The position numbers and the translations under genes are program-made. Below are positions 19,667 through 27,262 of a stretch of DNA of 34,160 nt, piece after piece. Under the pieces are notes generated by a model. It did not search any database and had not been told where the DNA came from. It was given only the letters and a program-made list of their open reading frames with translations. Position 1 is the first letter of the stretch, and every line of letters starts with the position of its first letter. The DNA is from a virus. Location: positions 1-34,160 of the IMG/VR virus record IMGVR_UViG_3300045936_000120; one strand, given 5' to 3'.

Positions 19667-20362
19667 ATGGAACCTGAACGCAAAATAATCGCCTGCTCGT
19701 TCGCCTTCTCGAAGGAACTGACCGAAGCCGGGCAATTCGAAGGGCACGCCGCCGTATTCGGCAATATTGATCTGCAGGGCGACAAGATCAAACGCGGCGC
19801 GTTCGCCGAAACCATCGAGGAATCGGCGGGGCGCTGGCCCGTGCTCATGGCGCACAGCCTCGGGCGTGTGGTCGGATTCTCGACCGGCGCCGAGGAAGAT
19901 TCGAAAGGCCTGAAGGTCGCGGGCGAATTTACGCTCGATTCCGATGAAGGGCGCAATGCCTATGCGACGGCGCGGCACGCCGCGAAGCTCGGGCAGAAGT
20001 TCGGCCTGTCGATCGGCTATGCGATTCGCGGCGAAAACGGCGCGAGCTACGACGAATCGACGAACGTCCGGACGCTCAAGAATCTGACGGTCTACGAATT
20101 TTCGCTCGCTGCGGTGCCGGCGAATCCGCGCGCGCGGATCGCGGCGGTGAAAGAGCTTGAAGATATACACGACTGGACAATTCGCGAGTTCGAGAAATAC
20201 CTGAGGGAGTCAGGGTTTTCGAAAGAAGCGGCGCGGGCGATCGCGTCGCGTGGATTCAAGGCTTTCGATCGGAGTGAAGCTGACGAAACGCCGGACGACG
20301 AAGGCGCACGCGCTCTCATGAGTGCCGTTGCGCGGGAATCAATTCTATTGAAAGGACTCTAA
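19667..20362 (+). CDS. Prohead protease, HK97 type
   Basis: A 231-residue serine protease of the S78 (herpesvirus-protease-like) fold. FEGHAAVFGNIDLQGDKIKR is the typical N-terminal strand, MAHS gives the catalytic His (H63) and FGLSIGY the catalytic Ser (S115). The segment FSLAAVPANPRARIAAVK closes the domain. The C-terminal 65 residues are a charged helical tail. It would remove the N-terminal delta domain of the capsid protein during maturation. GAGGTAA precedes the ATG. The capsid gene follows after four bases, preceded by AAAGGA. Confidence 0.92.
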   Translation: MEPERKIIACSFAFSKELTEAGQFEGHAAVFGNIDLQGDKIKRGAFAETIEESAGRWPVLMAHSLGRVVGFSTGAEEDSKGLKVAGEFTLDSDEGRNAYATARHAAKLGQKFGLSIGYAIRGENGASYDESTNVRTLKNLTVYEFSLAAVPANPRARIAAVKELEDIHDWTIREFEKYLRESGFSKEAARAIASRGFKAFDRSEADETPDDEGARALMSAVARESILLKGL

Positions 20363-20366
20363 CATC

Positions 20367-21596
20367 ATGGCTGCTACAGCTCCACTCCTGTCGGAAGAGG
20401 ATCGCGATAAGGTAATCGGCCTCTATACCGAGTTGAAAACGAAATACACGGCGCTTGACGCCGCGATCGCGGCCGGCAAGCCCGCGGGCGAAATCAAGAC
20501 CGCGATCGACAAGATCACGGCGGATCTCGATGCAATCCAGAAAAAGCACACCGAGACGATCGCGCAAGCGCAGCAGCGGCTCGACGCCATCGAGGAAAAG
20601 CAGCGGCAGGCGCCATCGCAGCCCGAGCCGCCGAAATCGATCGGGCAATTGGTGATCGAAGACGCGGGCTTGCTCGCCTTCATCAAACAGGGCGGGCGCG
20701 GCGCTCATACCGTGCAGTTGAAGACCACGATCGCGAGAGCGGCGGCGCTCATCGGTTACAAGGATATCGGCGGTCTCACGGCGCTGCTTCCGCAGCGGCT
20801 TGATCTGGTCGGCGTCGCGGCCCGGCTGCCGATCGGCGTCCGGGCGCTCGTGCCGCAGGGACGCACGACGGCGGGCGCGATTACCTACGTCGAGGAATCC
20901 GCCTTCACGAATAACGCCGCGCCGGTGGCTGAAGGCGGGGCGAAGCCGAAATCGGATAAGACGTTCACGCCGCGGACGCTGCCGGTCGAAGTCATCGCGC
21001 ACTATTTCAAAGCATCGCGCCAGACGCTTGACGATCTGCCCTTCGTGGCTTCACAGATCGAGTCGAACGGGATCTATGGCGTGCAGAAGGCGGAAGACAA
21101 CCAGCTATTGAACGGCACAGGCGCCACGCCGCAATTGAAGGGCTTCAACACGACGGCGACGGTGGCAACCGGGGCGCCGGCCGGCGCATCGCTCGTCGAT
21201 GCGATCGGTGTTGCGGTCTTCGAGCTGGCCGCTGCGGGCTATATGCCCGATGGCACGGTCGTGAATCCCGCCGACTGGGGGACGGTCGCGCTGCTCAAGA
21301 ATTCGCAAGGCAATTACCTGTTTGCGAATCCTGTGGATTATAACGCCGTGCAGCGCATCTGGGGCACGCGGCTTGTGCAATCGACGCATCAGGCGGCCGG
21401 GACTTTCCTCGTCGGCGCCTTCCAGGGCCATTCGCAGATTCTTGATCGCGAAGAGGTCAATGTTCAGATCGCAACCCAAAATGAGGATGACTTTACCAAA
21501 AATTTGGTTACGATCCTCGTGGAGGAACGCCTCGTGCTCGCGATCTACGTGCCTCAAGCCTTCAAGAAAGGCGTCAAGCCCGCGCCGGTGATCTGA
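20367..21596 (+). CDS. Major capsid protein, HK97 fold
   Basis: A 409-residue protein. Residues 1-95 are a charged coiled coil (KTAIDKITADLDAIQKKHTE) equivalent to the HK97 scaffolding delta domain. From about residue 135 the HK97 signature is seen: LLPQRLDLVGVAARLPIGVR, AITYVEESAFTNNAAPVAEG, GAKPKSDKTFTPRTLPVEVI, AHYFKASRQTLDDLPFVASQ, EDNQLLNGTGATPQLKGF, and a C-terminal EEVNVQIATQNEDDFTKNLV. It forms the icosahedral shell. A clear AAAGGA site precedes the ATG, matching the need for high expression. No array separates it from the protease. Confidence 0.95.
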   Translation: MAATAPLLSEEDRDKVIGLYTELKTKYTALDAAIAAGKPAGEIKTAIDKITADLDAIQKKHTETIAQAQQRLDAIEEKQRQAPSQPEPPKSIGQLVIEDAGLLAFIKQGGRGAHTVQLKTTIARAAALIGYKDIGGLTALLPQRLDLVGVAARLPIGVRALVPQGRTTAGAITYVEESAFTNNAAPVAEGGAKPKSDKTFTPRTLPVEVIAHYFKASRQTLDDLPFVASQIESNGIYGVQKAEDNQLLNGTGATPQLKGFNTTATVATGAPAGASLVDAIGVAVFELAAAGYMPDGTVVNPADWGTVALLKNSQGNYLFANPVDYNAVQRIWGTRLVQSTHQAAGTFLVGAFQGHSQILDREEVNVQIATQNEDDFTKNLVTILVEERLVLAIYVPQAFKKGVKPAPVI

Positions 21597-21605
21597 TAGG
21601 AAAGC

Positions 21606-21666
21606 GATCAGCAGTCAGCGGTCAGCAATCAGCTAGCTGAATGCTGAAAGCTGATCGCTGAAAGCT
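21606..21666. repeat. Heptamer array with the shortest loop, F4 / R4
   Basis: Forward 21606-21633, spacer TA, reverse 21636-21666. With the two-base spacer it is the most compact inverted repeat in the window and follows the capsid gene, where a terminator or mRNA-stability hairpin would be useful. Confidence 0.95.
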
Positions 21667-21670
21667 CTCT

Positions 21671-22066
21671 ATGGCAAACGATCTGAACCTATTCGAATCG
21701 GAACTGAGGGCGCTCGAATCAACGGGCGCCCGCATGCCCTTGACGCTCACGCCGCGCGAGGCCTGGGCGCTGTTGATGATCCTGCAAAACGCCGTACTGC
21801 TGCGGCTCACGGATACGCCGGACGATCAGGGCTTCGCCCGTGGGCTCGCCGACGAGATCGAGCAGCGGCTGTGTAAAACGCCGGCGATGAAGGAACGCGC
21901 TGAGGCGGCGTCGAAGAGTCCGCAATGGACGACGCCGAAGGCGCCGGCGCCGGAGGATGTCTGCGGAACCGAGCCGCCGGAAGCGGTGCGCGACGATCTG
22001 CGGATTCGCGAACCGAAGCCCGAGCCGGAAAAGCCGCCGGCAAGGCGCGTAACAAAACGCCGATGA
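21671..22066 (+). CDS. Unknown protein following capsid
   Basis: A 131-residue protein. Helical N-terminal half (NDLNLFESELRALESTGARM, LTPREAWALLMILQNAVLLR), then a Pro/Lys/Glu-rich tail (EPKPEPEKPPARRVTKRR). Position after the capsid would suit a decoration or accessory protein, but the disordered tail is unusual. Overlaps the next gene (ATGA). Confidence 0.6.
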   Translation: MANDLNLFESELRALESTGARMPLTLTPREAWALLMILQNAVLLRLTDTPDDQGFARGLADEIEQRLCKTPAMKERAEAASKSPQWTTPKAPAPEDVCGTEPPEAVRDDLRIREPKPEPEKPPARRVTKRR

Positions 22067-22200
22067 AGCCGAAGAAAAAACGGAAACCCGAGCGGACGCC
22101 GCAGAATAAGGCGATGGAAGCGCCGGAAAACAAAGCTGTCAGCTATCAGCAATCAGCGGTCAGCAAGCCGCCGTTGCGTCCGCCTGTTCGCAAAAGCTGA
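22063..22200 (+). CDS. Short basic protein with array-derived segment
   Basis: A 45-residue protein: MKPKKKRKPERTPQNKAMEA, PENKAVSYQQSAVS, KPPLRPPVRKS. The middle is encoded by forward heptamers (22137-22164) and the stop is the first TGA of the reverse arm. It is coupled to the previous gene by ATGA. Strongly basic, no fold; could be a C-terminal piece of its neighbour split by a frameshift. Confidence 0.45.
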   Translation: MKPKKKRKPERTPQNKAMEAPENKAVSYQQSAVSKPPLRPPVRKS

Positions 22201-22226
22201 AAGCTGATCGCTGAAAGCTGAATGCT
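22137..22226. repeat. Heptamer array, F4 / R4, coding on one side and giving a start on the other
   Basis: Forward units 22137-22164 (coding), 31-base spacer, reverse units 22196-22226. The final GCTGAAT-GCT supplies the ATG at 22222. Confidence 0.95.
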
Positions 22227-23103
22227 TCTGGCTGTCGATCTTTTTTGCGGTTTAGGCGGCTGGGCCGAAGGATTCATCGCCGAAGGCTACGACGTGATCG
22301 GATTCGATATCGAACGCCGCCCGTATCCGGCGCAACTCGTGCTTCAGGATGTGTTGACGCTCCACGGCTCGCAATTCCGCAATGCCGCCTGCATCGTCGC
22401 CTCGCCGCCCTGCCAGGCGTACTCCTACCGCGCCATGCCGTGGAAGAAAGCCAAGGCGCTGCCGCCGCCCGATAACGCGCTGTTCGAGGCGTGCTTCCGC
22501 ATTCAGCGTGAGGCGTCGGAAGCCGCTGGGCGCTACATCCCGATGGTGGTCGAGAACGTCTGCGGCGCCCAGCGGTGGGTGGGTTCGGCCAAGTGGCACT
22601 ACGGCAGCTATTACCTGTGGGGCGATGTGCCGGCGCTGATGCCGTATGCCCACTCGAAGACGATGAAGGCTACTGGACCACAGAATGCCAACGGAGAGCT
22701 GCATCGGCAAAGTATCAACAAGATGAGAGACTGCCTGAAAAACGACTGGCTCAAGGTGAACGGCTTCAACTTCCACGAGCACGAGAAGACCGGCAAGCCG
22801 GGCCGCTCGTTTCAGTCGGCGGCGGTCGAGAATACGGGCGTCAAGGTGGCTGGCCTGAACTGGAGCGGATCGGACAAGCCGGGCTACAAGGCCCAGGCGT
22901 TCAATTCGACGGCGGAAGCGCGGATGCGGGACACCAGCGACGGTCTGAAATTCGGCGGCGGCTGGTGGCACGACGCGACAAACAACCTGATCCGCAAGGC
23001 GTCCTCGCGCTCCAGTGCCCGCAAGCAGGCATCCGCGCTGATCGCCAAGATTCCGTTTCCGCTCGCGGCGCATATCGCCCGCGTTTTCAAAGCTGAATGC
23101 TGA
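22222..23103 (+). CDS. DNA (cytosine-5) methyltransferase-like protein
   Basis: A 293-residue protein. Motif I is AVDLFCGLGGWAEGF (SAM binding), motif IV is ASPPCQAYSY with the catalytic Cys at residue 64, and motif VI is VVENV (Glu 111). Family enzymes transfer a methyl group to C5 of cytosine. It is shorter than most and the QxRxR motif VIII is not evident, so target recognition may be unusual or activity limited. The ATG and the stop (FKAEC, then TGA) both come from heptamers. It sits between capsid and connector genes, so it is likely expressed late, possibly to protect DNA before packaging. Confidence 0.85.
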   Translation: MLLAVDLFCGLGGWAEGFIAEGYDVIGFDIERRPYPAQLVLQDVLTLHGSQFRNAACIVASPPCQAYSYRAMPWKKAKALPPPDNALFEACFRIQREASEAAGRYIPMVVENVCGAQRWVGSAKWHYGSYYLWGDVPALMPYAHSKTMKATGPQNANGELHRQSINKMRDCLKNDWLKVNGFNFHEHEKTGKPGRSFQSAAVENTGVKVAGLNWSGSDKPGYKAQAFNSTAEARMRDTSDGLKFGGGWWHDATNNLIRKASSRSSARKQASALIAKIPFPLAAHIARVFKAEC

Positions 23104-23122
23104 TAGCTGATCGCTGAAAGCT
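23092..23122. repeat. Heptamer run, R4
   Basis: Reverse units only; gives the last codons and TGA of the methyltransferase. Confidence 0.95.
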
Positions 23123-23126
23123 ACTT

Positions 23127-23702
23127 ATGAAGTTCCTTGACGTCCAGGTCATCACGCCGCCCGCGAATCCCGAAGTGGTCACGGTCGAGGAATACATCGA
23201 CCACGCGCGGCTCAACGGGCTGACGGTTGATGTGCAGCCGACTTTGATTGTCCGCCAGCTCGACGCCGCAACGCAGCGCTGCGAGCTGTACCTGCGCCGC
23301 TCGCTTCTCACCCAGGAATTGAAGGCGCTGTTCGTGCCGGACGGCAAAAACTGCGCCTGCGCGAAGGAAATGGCGCTGCCGCGCGGGCCCGTCGAATCGG
23401 TGACCGAGATCGTATCGAACGGGCAACCCGTGACGGGATATACGCTCGCCTGGAACGTCGTCACGCTTCAGGCGCCGTTGACCGCGCCGACTACGGTGCA
23501 GTTCGTCTCGGCAGGATTCGGCGATACGGGCGCGGATGTGCCGGCGCCGATCCGCGAAGGGATTTTGGAATACGCGACGACGCTCTACGAGGATCGGACC
23601 GGCGCGCGCGAGCCGAAGCATGCGGCGGCGGCGACTGGTGGGACCGTGCCGCGCGGGATTCAGGATCTGTGGCGGCCGTTTCAGTTGGAAATGAGCGGTT
23701 AG
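23127..23702 (+). CDS. Head-tail connector, HK97 gp6-like
   Basis: A 191-residue protein. The pattern EVVTVEEYIDHARLNGLTVD, LDAATQRCELYLRRSLLTQE, VESVTEIVSNGQPVTGYTLA, then TTVQFVSAGFGDTGADVPAP and IREGILEYATTLYEDR is that of gp6-like adaptor proteins, which form the ring below the portal. The stop TAG lies in a TTAGC variant of a forward heptamer. No strong ribosome site; the ATG is five bases after the preceding array. Confidence 0.82.
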   Translation: MKFLDVQVITPPANPEVVTVEEYIDHARLNGLTVDVQPTLIVRQLDAATQRCELYLRRSLLTQELKALFVPDGKNCACAKEMALPRGPVESVTEIVSNGQPVTGYTLAWNVVTLQAPLTAPTTVQFVSAGFGDTGADVPAPIREGILEYATTLYEDRTGAREPKHAAAATGGTVPRGIQDLWRPFQLEMSG

Positions 23703-23817
23703 CGATCAGCAATCAGCGCTCAGCTAGACGCGCTGAAAGCTGCAATCAGCAGTCAGCGATCAGCAGTCAGCTAAACCGCGCTGATAGCTGAAAGCTGACC
23801 GCTGACCGCTGATAGCT
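23697..23817. repeat. Double heptamer array, F4 / R1 - F4 / R5
   Basis: Two inverted-repeat units in a row: forward 23697-23724, reverse 23732-23740, forward 23744-23771, reverse 23780-23817. It looks like one array nested or duplicated beside another and ends at the next ATG. Confidence 0.95.
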
Positions 23818-24153
23818 ATGAATGCTTCCGACCTTCGCGAATGGATTGCGCTCTTTCAAATGGAGCTGACCGCCGACGGCCAGGGCGGTGCGCGCGAAGC
23901 CGTGCCCGCGAACCTCGCGCCCGATCTTCCGGCGAACGTGCGCACGCCTTCGCCGCGCCTGGTCATGGCGGGCGATCAGCTCGCCGACCGGGCGGAATAC
24001 ATCGTGACGATCCGCTATCAGCCGGGCATCACGACGGCGTATCGGGTGCTGTGGCGCGATCAATTGCTCGACATTACGGGCGTCAAGAACCTCGACGGGC
24101 GCGATACGTGGTTGGAATTGACGTGCGAGCGGAAGGAAGCGGGGACGCAATAA
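23818..24153 (+). CDS. Head closure/head-tail joining protein, SPP1 gp16-like
   Basis: A 111-residue beta-barrel protein: LREWIALFQMELTADGQGGA, then ADRAEYIVTIRYQPGITTAY, RVLWRDQLLDITGVKNLDGR, DTWLELTCERKEAG. This order (short strand, R-x-(E/Y)-x-x-T-I-R-Y, RVLWR-x-x-x-x-DI-x-x-VxNLD, L-x-L-x-C-x-R) is typical of the phage_H_T_join family that seals the head. Overlaps the next gene by TAATG. Confidence 0.85.
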   Translation: MNASDLREWIALFQMELTADGQGGAREAVPANLAPDLPANVRTPSPRLVMAGDQLADRAEYIVTIRYQPGITTAYRVLWRDQLLDITGVKNLDGRDTWLELTCERKEAGTQ

Positions 24154-24701
24154 TGGTGGGCGTGAATAATGAACTACGTGAGATCCGGCGCAGGCTTGGG
24201 GATTATTCTGCTCGTGATGTTGTGGAGGAGCGGCAAAAACTGATCGAATGTTGGCGCGAGGCGCATCCCGAGGCGGCGAACGAATTGCCGAGTCACGAGC
24301 GGCCCCTGATGCAGTTTGAAGATGGGCAGATTGACGATTCTGAAAAGCCGGAACGCTGGACGAATGATATTTATGTGGTGACCGTCCGGCGCTGGTCCGA
24401 AGATAAGGTATTCGGTACGCGTGGGGGCATGATTCAAGTCGGTATTCATACGCATGATGGTACAGCCCGTCATGACTGGCGCGACTTCCAAGGCATCAAA
24501 AACCAGATTGCAGGCTCCGAATGCGAGGGCTTTGAGCTATATCCTGCGGAATCGCGGCTGATGGACCCGTCGAACTATTACACGCTTTGGTGCTTTCCCG
24601 GTTTGAAGCGCATCAAGGTCGGCCACGAAGAACGAGTAGTGCGAGACGCCAATGAGGCGCTGGCACCGCAGCGGGCGTTTAGTGGCAACCAATCTCGATG
24701 A
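24153..24701 (+). CDS. Protein with DUF7694-like domain
   Basis: A 182-residue protein. The C-terminal part (DWRDFQGIKNQIAGSECEGF, ELYPAESRLMDPSNYYTLWC) resembles a domain seen in many phage genomes (R-D-x-Q-x-IKN-x-x-x-G-x-E-x-E-x-x-ELYP-x-ESR), annotated as DUF7694; function unknown. The N-terminal part is helical and charged. It is inserted between head-closure and tail genes, in a run of non-structural genes that includes a zinc protein and a methyltransferase. Confidence 0.65.
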   Translation: MVGVNNELREIRRRLGDYSARDVVEERQKLIECWREAHPEAANELPSHERPLMQFEDGQIDDSEKPERWTNDIYVVTVRRWSEDKVFGTRGGMIQVGIHTHDGTARHDWRDFQGIKNQIAGSECEGFELYPAESRLMDPSNYYTLWCFPGLKRIKVGHEERVVRDANEALAPQRAFSGNQSR

Positions 24702-24897
24702 AAGTCTCATGCTGCCGCGACGCGTCAAGCGGTCGACGCCGGACGATGCGGGCGTTGGCTTCCTGGTTGAGATGTCGTGCGGGCATACGATCTGGCTCGC
24801 TGTGCAGATGGACGCGGGCGCGAAGATCCGTTGCGGCGCATGCCTGAATGCGTTGGTGATTCAGATTCGTGAATTGCAGGCGGAGCAGAAGATATAG
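24682..24897 (+). CDS. Small CGH/CxxC putative zinc protein
   Basis: A 71-residue protein from GTG 24682; ATG 24709 is an alternative. The GTG start is preferred because residues 4-14 (LDESLMLPRRV) align with the N-terminus of the related protein at 12398 (IDWTLFNRRRV). VEMSCGHTIWLA and RCGACLNALVIQIRELQAE carry the presumed C, H, C, C ligands. It overlaps the previous gene by 20 bases. Function unknown. Confidence 0.6.
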   Translation: MATNLDESLMLPRRVKRSTPDDAGVGFLVEMSCGHTIWLAVQMDAGAKIRCGACLNALVIQIRELQAEQKI

Positions 24898-24898
24898 C

Positions 24899-24926
24899 GG
24901 TCAGCAATCAGCATTCAGCTTTCAGC
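24899..24926. repeat. Heptamer run, F4
   Basis: Forward units only, ending directly before TATG of the next gene. Confidence 0.95.
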
Positions 24927-24927
24927 T

Positions 24928-25635
24928 ATGACGCCGTATTACGAGCACGCGGGCATCACGATCTATCACGCGGATGCGCGTGAAGTCGTTTCCCGCATTC
25001 GAGTCGATGCTGTTATTACAGATCCGGTCTGGCCGAATTGTGAGCACGTATTTCCAGGCATCAATGCGTCCGAGGTTTTCCGCGGGACGGTTGAGCAAAT
25101 CAATGCAGACCGTATCGTTGTTCAACTCGGATGCCATTCTGACCCGCGTTTTTTGGCTGGTGTCCCGGAGCGATGGCCCTACATCCGCACTTGTTATCTG
25201 GAGTACGCCGTGAAGGGCTATCTTGGGCGCGTATTGAAAGACGCCGATGTTGCCTATGTTTTCGGCGATCCGCCGCCAGCTAAGCAAGGGGCTCACGTGC
25301 TGCCGGGATGGGTTATCGCGACAGTAGCCAATGGTGATCGTGGGTGGGGTAAAGCCGGGCGGACGACGGAGCAAGTAGAGGCTGTCGTTTCCAGGCTTGC
25401 GCATCCCGCGTCGCGGAATCTTCAGCATGTGCGATGGCTTGTGAAATGGTTCGGAGGGGACTCCGTGCTCGATCCATTCTTTGGCATTGGGACAACTGCT
25501 GTGGCGTGCAAGATTCTAGGAGTGCGCTGTGTTGGCATCGAAATCGAGGAGCGTTATTGCGAAATCGCCGCCGAGCGGTTGCGGCAAGAGGTTCTGGAAT
25601 TCACGCCGCCCGCGTTGCTGACCGCTGATTGCTGA
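24928..25635 (+). CDS. DNA N4-cytosine/N6-adenine methyltransferase
   Basis: A 235-residue protein with the beta-class motif order. The catalytic motif IV comes first, TDPVWPN (residues 31-37; the usual form is DPPY or DPPW), and the SAM-binding motif I comes late, LDPFFGIGTT (181-190), followed by GVRCVGIEIEERYCEIAAER. A second DPPP (114-117) is probably not catalytic. The Pro-to-Val change in motif IV keeps the D, W and P that matter most. The family methylates exocyclic amino groups in short DNA sites. Last residues (LLTADC) and stop come from reverse heptamers. No restriction partner is present. Confidence 0.85.
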   Translation: MTPYYEHAGITIYHADAREVVSRIRVDAVITDPVWPNCEHVFPGINASEVFRGTVEQINADRIVVQLGCHSDPRFLAGVPERWPYIRTCYLEYAVKGYLGRVLKDADVAYVFGDPPPAKQGAHVLPGWVIATVANGDRGWGKAGRTTEQVEAVVSRLAHPASRNLQHVRWLVKWFGGDSVLDPFFGIGTTAVACKILGVRCVGIEIEERYCEIAAERLRQEVLEFTPPALLTADC

Positions 25636-25647
25636 CCGCTGACAGCT
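25617..25647. repeat. Heptamer run, R4
   Basis: Reverse units only; gives the stop of the methyltransferase at 25633-25635. Confidence 0.95.
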
Positions 25648-25648
25648 T

Positions 25649-26134
25649 ATGCCCAAAGCCTTCAACGTCAAAATAACCGGCGCTGACAAGATCAAAAAGA
25701 ACGTCGCGTACCTGCGCCGTGAATTTCCCGAGTGGCTCTCGGTTGCGAACCTCGAAACGGCGTATGAAGTGCGCGACGAGGCGCAGAAGAACGTGAAGCG
25801 CCTCGACGCCTTCGATACCGGCGACCTCCACGATTCGATCCAGGTGCAGGTATCGCCGAAGGGGCTTGCTGTGCACGTGATCTCCACAGCCAAGCACGCG
25901 CCGTTTATCGAATTCGGCACGCGCCCGCACTTCCCGCCGCTCGAGCCGATCAGGGAATGGTGCCGGTCGCGCGGGATCGACGAATCGGCGGCGTTTCCGA
26001 TCGCGAAGAAGATCGCGGAACACGGCACGCCCGAGCGGCCGTTCCTCTATCCGGCGTATGCCGTTGGGATGCGGCATCACGTCGGGCGGATCAAGAAATA
26101 TCTGGCGCAGGGGATGAGGGGGTTATTGGCATGA
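25649..26134 (+). CDS. HK97 gp10-like tail/connector protein
   Basis: A 161-residue protein. FNVKITGADKIKKNVAYLRR, YEVRDEAQKNVKRLDAFDTG, DLHDSIQVQV, AKHAPFIEFGTRPHFPPLEP and TPERPFLYPAYAVGMR give the HK97-gp10 pattern (DTG-x-L-x-x-SI and EFGT-x-x-x-P-P-x-PF-x-xPA). It links head and tail or caps the tail. Its stop overlaps the ATG of the next gene. Confidence 0.88.
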   Translation: MPKAFNVKITGADKIKKNVAYLRREFPEWLSVANLETAYEVRDEAQKNVKRLDAFDTGDLHDSIQVQVSPKGLAVHVISTAKHAPFIEFGTRPHFPPLEPIREWCRSRGIDESAAFPIAKKIAEHGTPERPFLYPAYAVGMRHHVGRIKKYLAQGMRGLLA

Positions 26135-26328
26135 CGGGAACTCTCGTCTTTCTGACGGAACGCGGTTCAGGCCGGATCGTGTCGCTTGAAACCCAGAAAA
26201 TTCAAAGGCGCGCGTATTGGTTCCGGCGTCTGGTCTGGCACAAGAAGCGGCATCCGCAGGCGCCGAGCGTCAGGCATCTGAAGATTTGGCGGCTGGAAAA
26301 TCGGGAAGAGTTGGGGGCGGCATCATGA
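26131..26328 (+). CDS. Small basic protein, unknown function
   Basis: A 65-residue protein coupled on both sides by ATGA overlaps. It is Arg/Trp/Lys-rich (IQRRAYWFRRLVWHKKRHPQ) with an N-terminal strand pair (GTLVFLTERGSGRIVSLE). Basic charge suggests nucleic-acid contact, perhaps with the HTH protein encoded next. Confidence 0.6.
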   Translation: MTGTLVFLTERGSGRIVSLETQKIQRRAYWFRRLVWHKKRHPQAPSVRHLKIWRLENREELGAAS

Positions 26329-26753
26329 CATCGAAAGAGCTGGTAGAAATCGCAGGCATCACGCCGCGGATGTTGCAATGGTGGATCAGGCAAGGGTTGA
26401 TCAAGCCGCGCCGCCGCCGGCCGCCCTTTGTCGGCAGGCCTGATGCATTCTGGTTCGAGGAAGCCGATGCCTTCAAGGCGCTGATCATTCGCGAGCTTCG
26501 CGTCAAGGGAATCCGGCGCGATCGCATTCGGCGCTGGAAGCTGGCGCCGCCGCAGGGCGACTACCTGCTGATCATGGGAAGCCGCATTGCCTGGACCGGT
26601 CAGCGATCGCTGATTCAAAAGCTTGAGGAGCTGAAAGCGCCTGTGATGCTGGTATCGATCTACGATCTGCGGATGGAGTTCCGGGCGGCGATGGAGCGGC
26701 TGGAGGGCGAGCGGCCCGCCGCTCTGCCGCTTGCCCGTCGGCCTGCTGCTTAG
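26325..26753 (+). CDS. MerR-type helix-turn-helix protein
   Basis: A 142-residue protein. Residues 1-60 (MTSKELVEIAGITPRMLQWW, IRQGLIKPRRRRPPFVGRPD, AFWFEEADAFKALIIRELRV) are a MerR-like winged HTH. The C-terminal half (YLLIMGSRIAWTGQRSLIQK ... APVMLVSIYDLRMEF) may be a small ligand or dimer domain. The stop TAG is at the edge of the reverse arm. An HTH regulator between tail genes is unusual; it might regulate late genes or be a packaging DNA-recognition protein. Confidence 0.7.
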   Translation: MTSKELVEIAGITPRMLQWWIRQGLIKPRRRRPPFVGRPDAFWFEEADAFKALIIRELRVKGIRRDRIRRWKLAPPQGDYLLIMGSRIAWTGQRSLIQKLEELKAPVMLVSIYDLRMEFRAAMERLEGERPAALPLARRPAA

Positions 26754-26783
26754 CTGAAAGCTGATTGCTGATCGCTGAATGCT
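26753..26783. repeat. Heptamer run, R4, supplies a start codon
   Basis: Reverse units only. GCTGAAT-GCT gives the ATG at 26779. Confidence 0.95.
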
Positions 26784-27204
26784 ACCGTTAACGGAAGTCC
26801 AGACCGCGATCTACAACGCGCTCACGCCCGCGCTTGCGCCCGTTCCGGTCATCGATCAGGCCGGGCCGAACCAGGAATACCCGTACTGCACGATCGGCGA
26901 ATTCGTGGGCGGGCATGACGATCTGCTCACCGAGCAGGCGGTCAATCTCGACGTTACGGTGCATTGCTGGTCGCGCCAACCGGGCATGCAGGAATGCCAG
27001 CAGCTCATGACGAAGGCGAAGGACGCGATTGACCGCGCCGTGCTGCCGGTGACCGGCTTTCAATGGGTCACGACGATCTGGACCTACGCGCAGACGCTGC
27101 GCGAGCTGGACGGCGAAACGCGGCACGGCATTTTGCGGTTTAGCGTGATGACGTTTAAGGAAGCTGTCAGCGTTCAGCAGTCAGCGGTCAGCTTAACGCG
27201 CTGA
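26779..27204 (+). CDS. Tail completion protein, DUF3168-like
   Basis: A 141-residue protein. LTEVQTAIYNALTPALAPVP, VIDQAGPNQEYPYCTIGEFV, LLTEQAVNLDVTVHCWSRQP and AKDAIDRAVLPVTGF ... VTTIWTYAQTLRELDGETRH, GILRFSVMTF follow the DUF3168 (lambda gpU/HK97 gp11-like) pattern, a tail terminator. The ATG is inside the preceding array. The C-terminal EAVSVQQSAVSLTR comes from forward heptamers; the natural end is probably at FSVMTFKE. Confidence 0.82.
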   Translation: MLPLTEVQTAIYNALTPALAPVPVIDQAGPNQEYPYCTIGEFVGGHDDLLTEQAVNLDVTVHCWSRQPGMQECQQLMTKAKDAIDRAVLPVTGFQWVTTIWTYAQTLRELDGETRHGILRFSVMTFKEAVSVQQSAVSLTR

Positions 27205-27237
27205 AAGCTGAAAGCTGAAAGCTGATCGCTGAAAGCT
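27165..27237. repeat. Heptamer array, F4 / R5
   Basis: Forward units 27165-27192 (coding), spacer TTAACGC, reverse units 27200-27237. Confidence 0.95.
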
Positions 27238-27262
27238 CAATTCAGAAAGCGAGGGTATCTAT

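Noticed and set aside
20367-21596. Frameshift or array inside the capsid gene
   Set aside because: The frame is continuous, codon use is even and there are no heptamers in the protease-capsid junction.
22222-25635. Restriction-modification system
   Set aside because: Both methyltransferases are present without any recognisable endonuclease or specificity subunit beside them.
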